A stretch of 5,388 bases of DNA from an uncultured Clostridia bacterium (GTDB lineage: Bacteria > Bacillota > Clostridia > Oscillospirales > Ruminococcaceae): positions 1 to 5,388 of the forward strand of contig CANCXY010000230.1 of NCBI GenBank assembly GCA_947381875.1. Direction: 5' to 3'. Positions 5,376 to 5,388 of this stretch are shown here, piece after piece; the first letter of the stretch is position 1, and each line of letters begins with the position of its first letter. The position numbers were made by a program, and so were the translations under genes. Under the pieces are notes generated by a model. The model did no database searches and was not told the origin of the DNA. It saw only the letters and a list, made by a program, of their open reading frames with translations.

Positions 5376-5388
5376 CCGGGGGGCCAAT

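Larger units (their letters stand above)
5210..5388. other. structured non-coding stretch at the right edge
   Basis: I see no credible gene here. A frame open on the - strand across 5175-5387 begins at TTG with no ribosome binding site, ends inside the operon promoter and resembles no known protein. The stretch instead holds several inverted repeats: CCGC-ATC-GCGG at 5285-5295, the long hairpin at 5299-5346 and a weaker one at 5347-5375. It also has runs of C, T, A and G. It may be an intergenic repeat family or the margin of a neighbouring element cut by the window edge. Confidence 0.5.

Noticed and set aside
5175..5387. 70-codon frame on the - strand at the right edge
   Set aside because: It starts at TTG without a ribosome binding site, consists of translated inverted repeats and ends within the ABC operon promoter.

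Overview
The window reads as ordinary chromosomal DNA of a Gram-positive bacterium of the Bacillota, most likely a GC-moderate gut-type Clostridia (Oscillospiraceae/Ruminococcaceae-like). The grounds are two textbook SigA-type promoters (TTGACA-17-TATAAT), strong AGGAGG-type ribosome binding sites, a TTG start, tight operons, and a bacterial GlnRS beside GntR/YtrA-type and TetR-type accessory cassettes. The genus is inferred from style only.

Left block (1-1800, + strand): a short leader with a perfect 10-bp hairpin, then a complete glutaminyl-tRNA synthetase gene (glnS, 555 codons) closed by a strong intrinsic terminator.

Middle block (1800-3240, + strand): a compact cassette. A consensus promoter is overlaid by two identical-core palindromic operators. 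It drives a TetR-family repressor and, 3 nt after it, a flavodoxin-fold NAD(P)H-dependent reductase with an Isf-like four-cysteine cluster motif. The layout suggests a self-repressed sensor controlling a redox or detoxification enzyme; the inducer is unknown.

Right block (3239-5190, - strand, convergent with the middle block): a GntR/YtrA-family regulator (TTG start), an ABC ATPase and an ABC-2 type permease, with a 1-nt gap and a 4-nt overlap between genes. A second consensus promoter with an inverted-repeat operator over its start site lies upstream. The genes form a small self-regulated ABC transporter module. Modules of this architecture (ytr, pmt) respond to envelope-active antibiotics or export amphipathic peptides; the substrate here cannot be read from the sequence.

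Right end (about 5210-5388): no convincing gene; a structured non-coding stretch dominated by a 21-bp hairpin with two bulged Gs. It may be an intergenic repeat or the edge of a neighbouring element. I found no CRISPR array, tRNA, rRNA, transposase or phage gene. Nothing here looks like a wholly new system. The points most worth a second look are the nested operator, the Isf-like reductase cassette, the ABC module with a divergent Q-loop and the structured right end.
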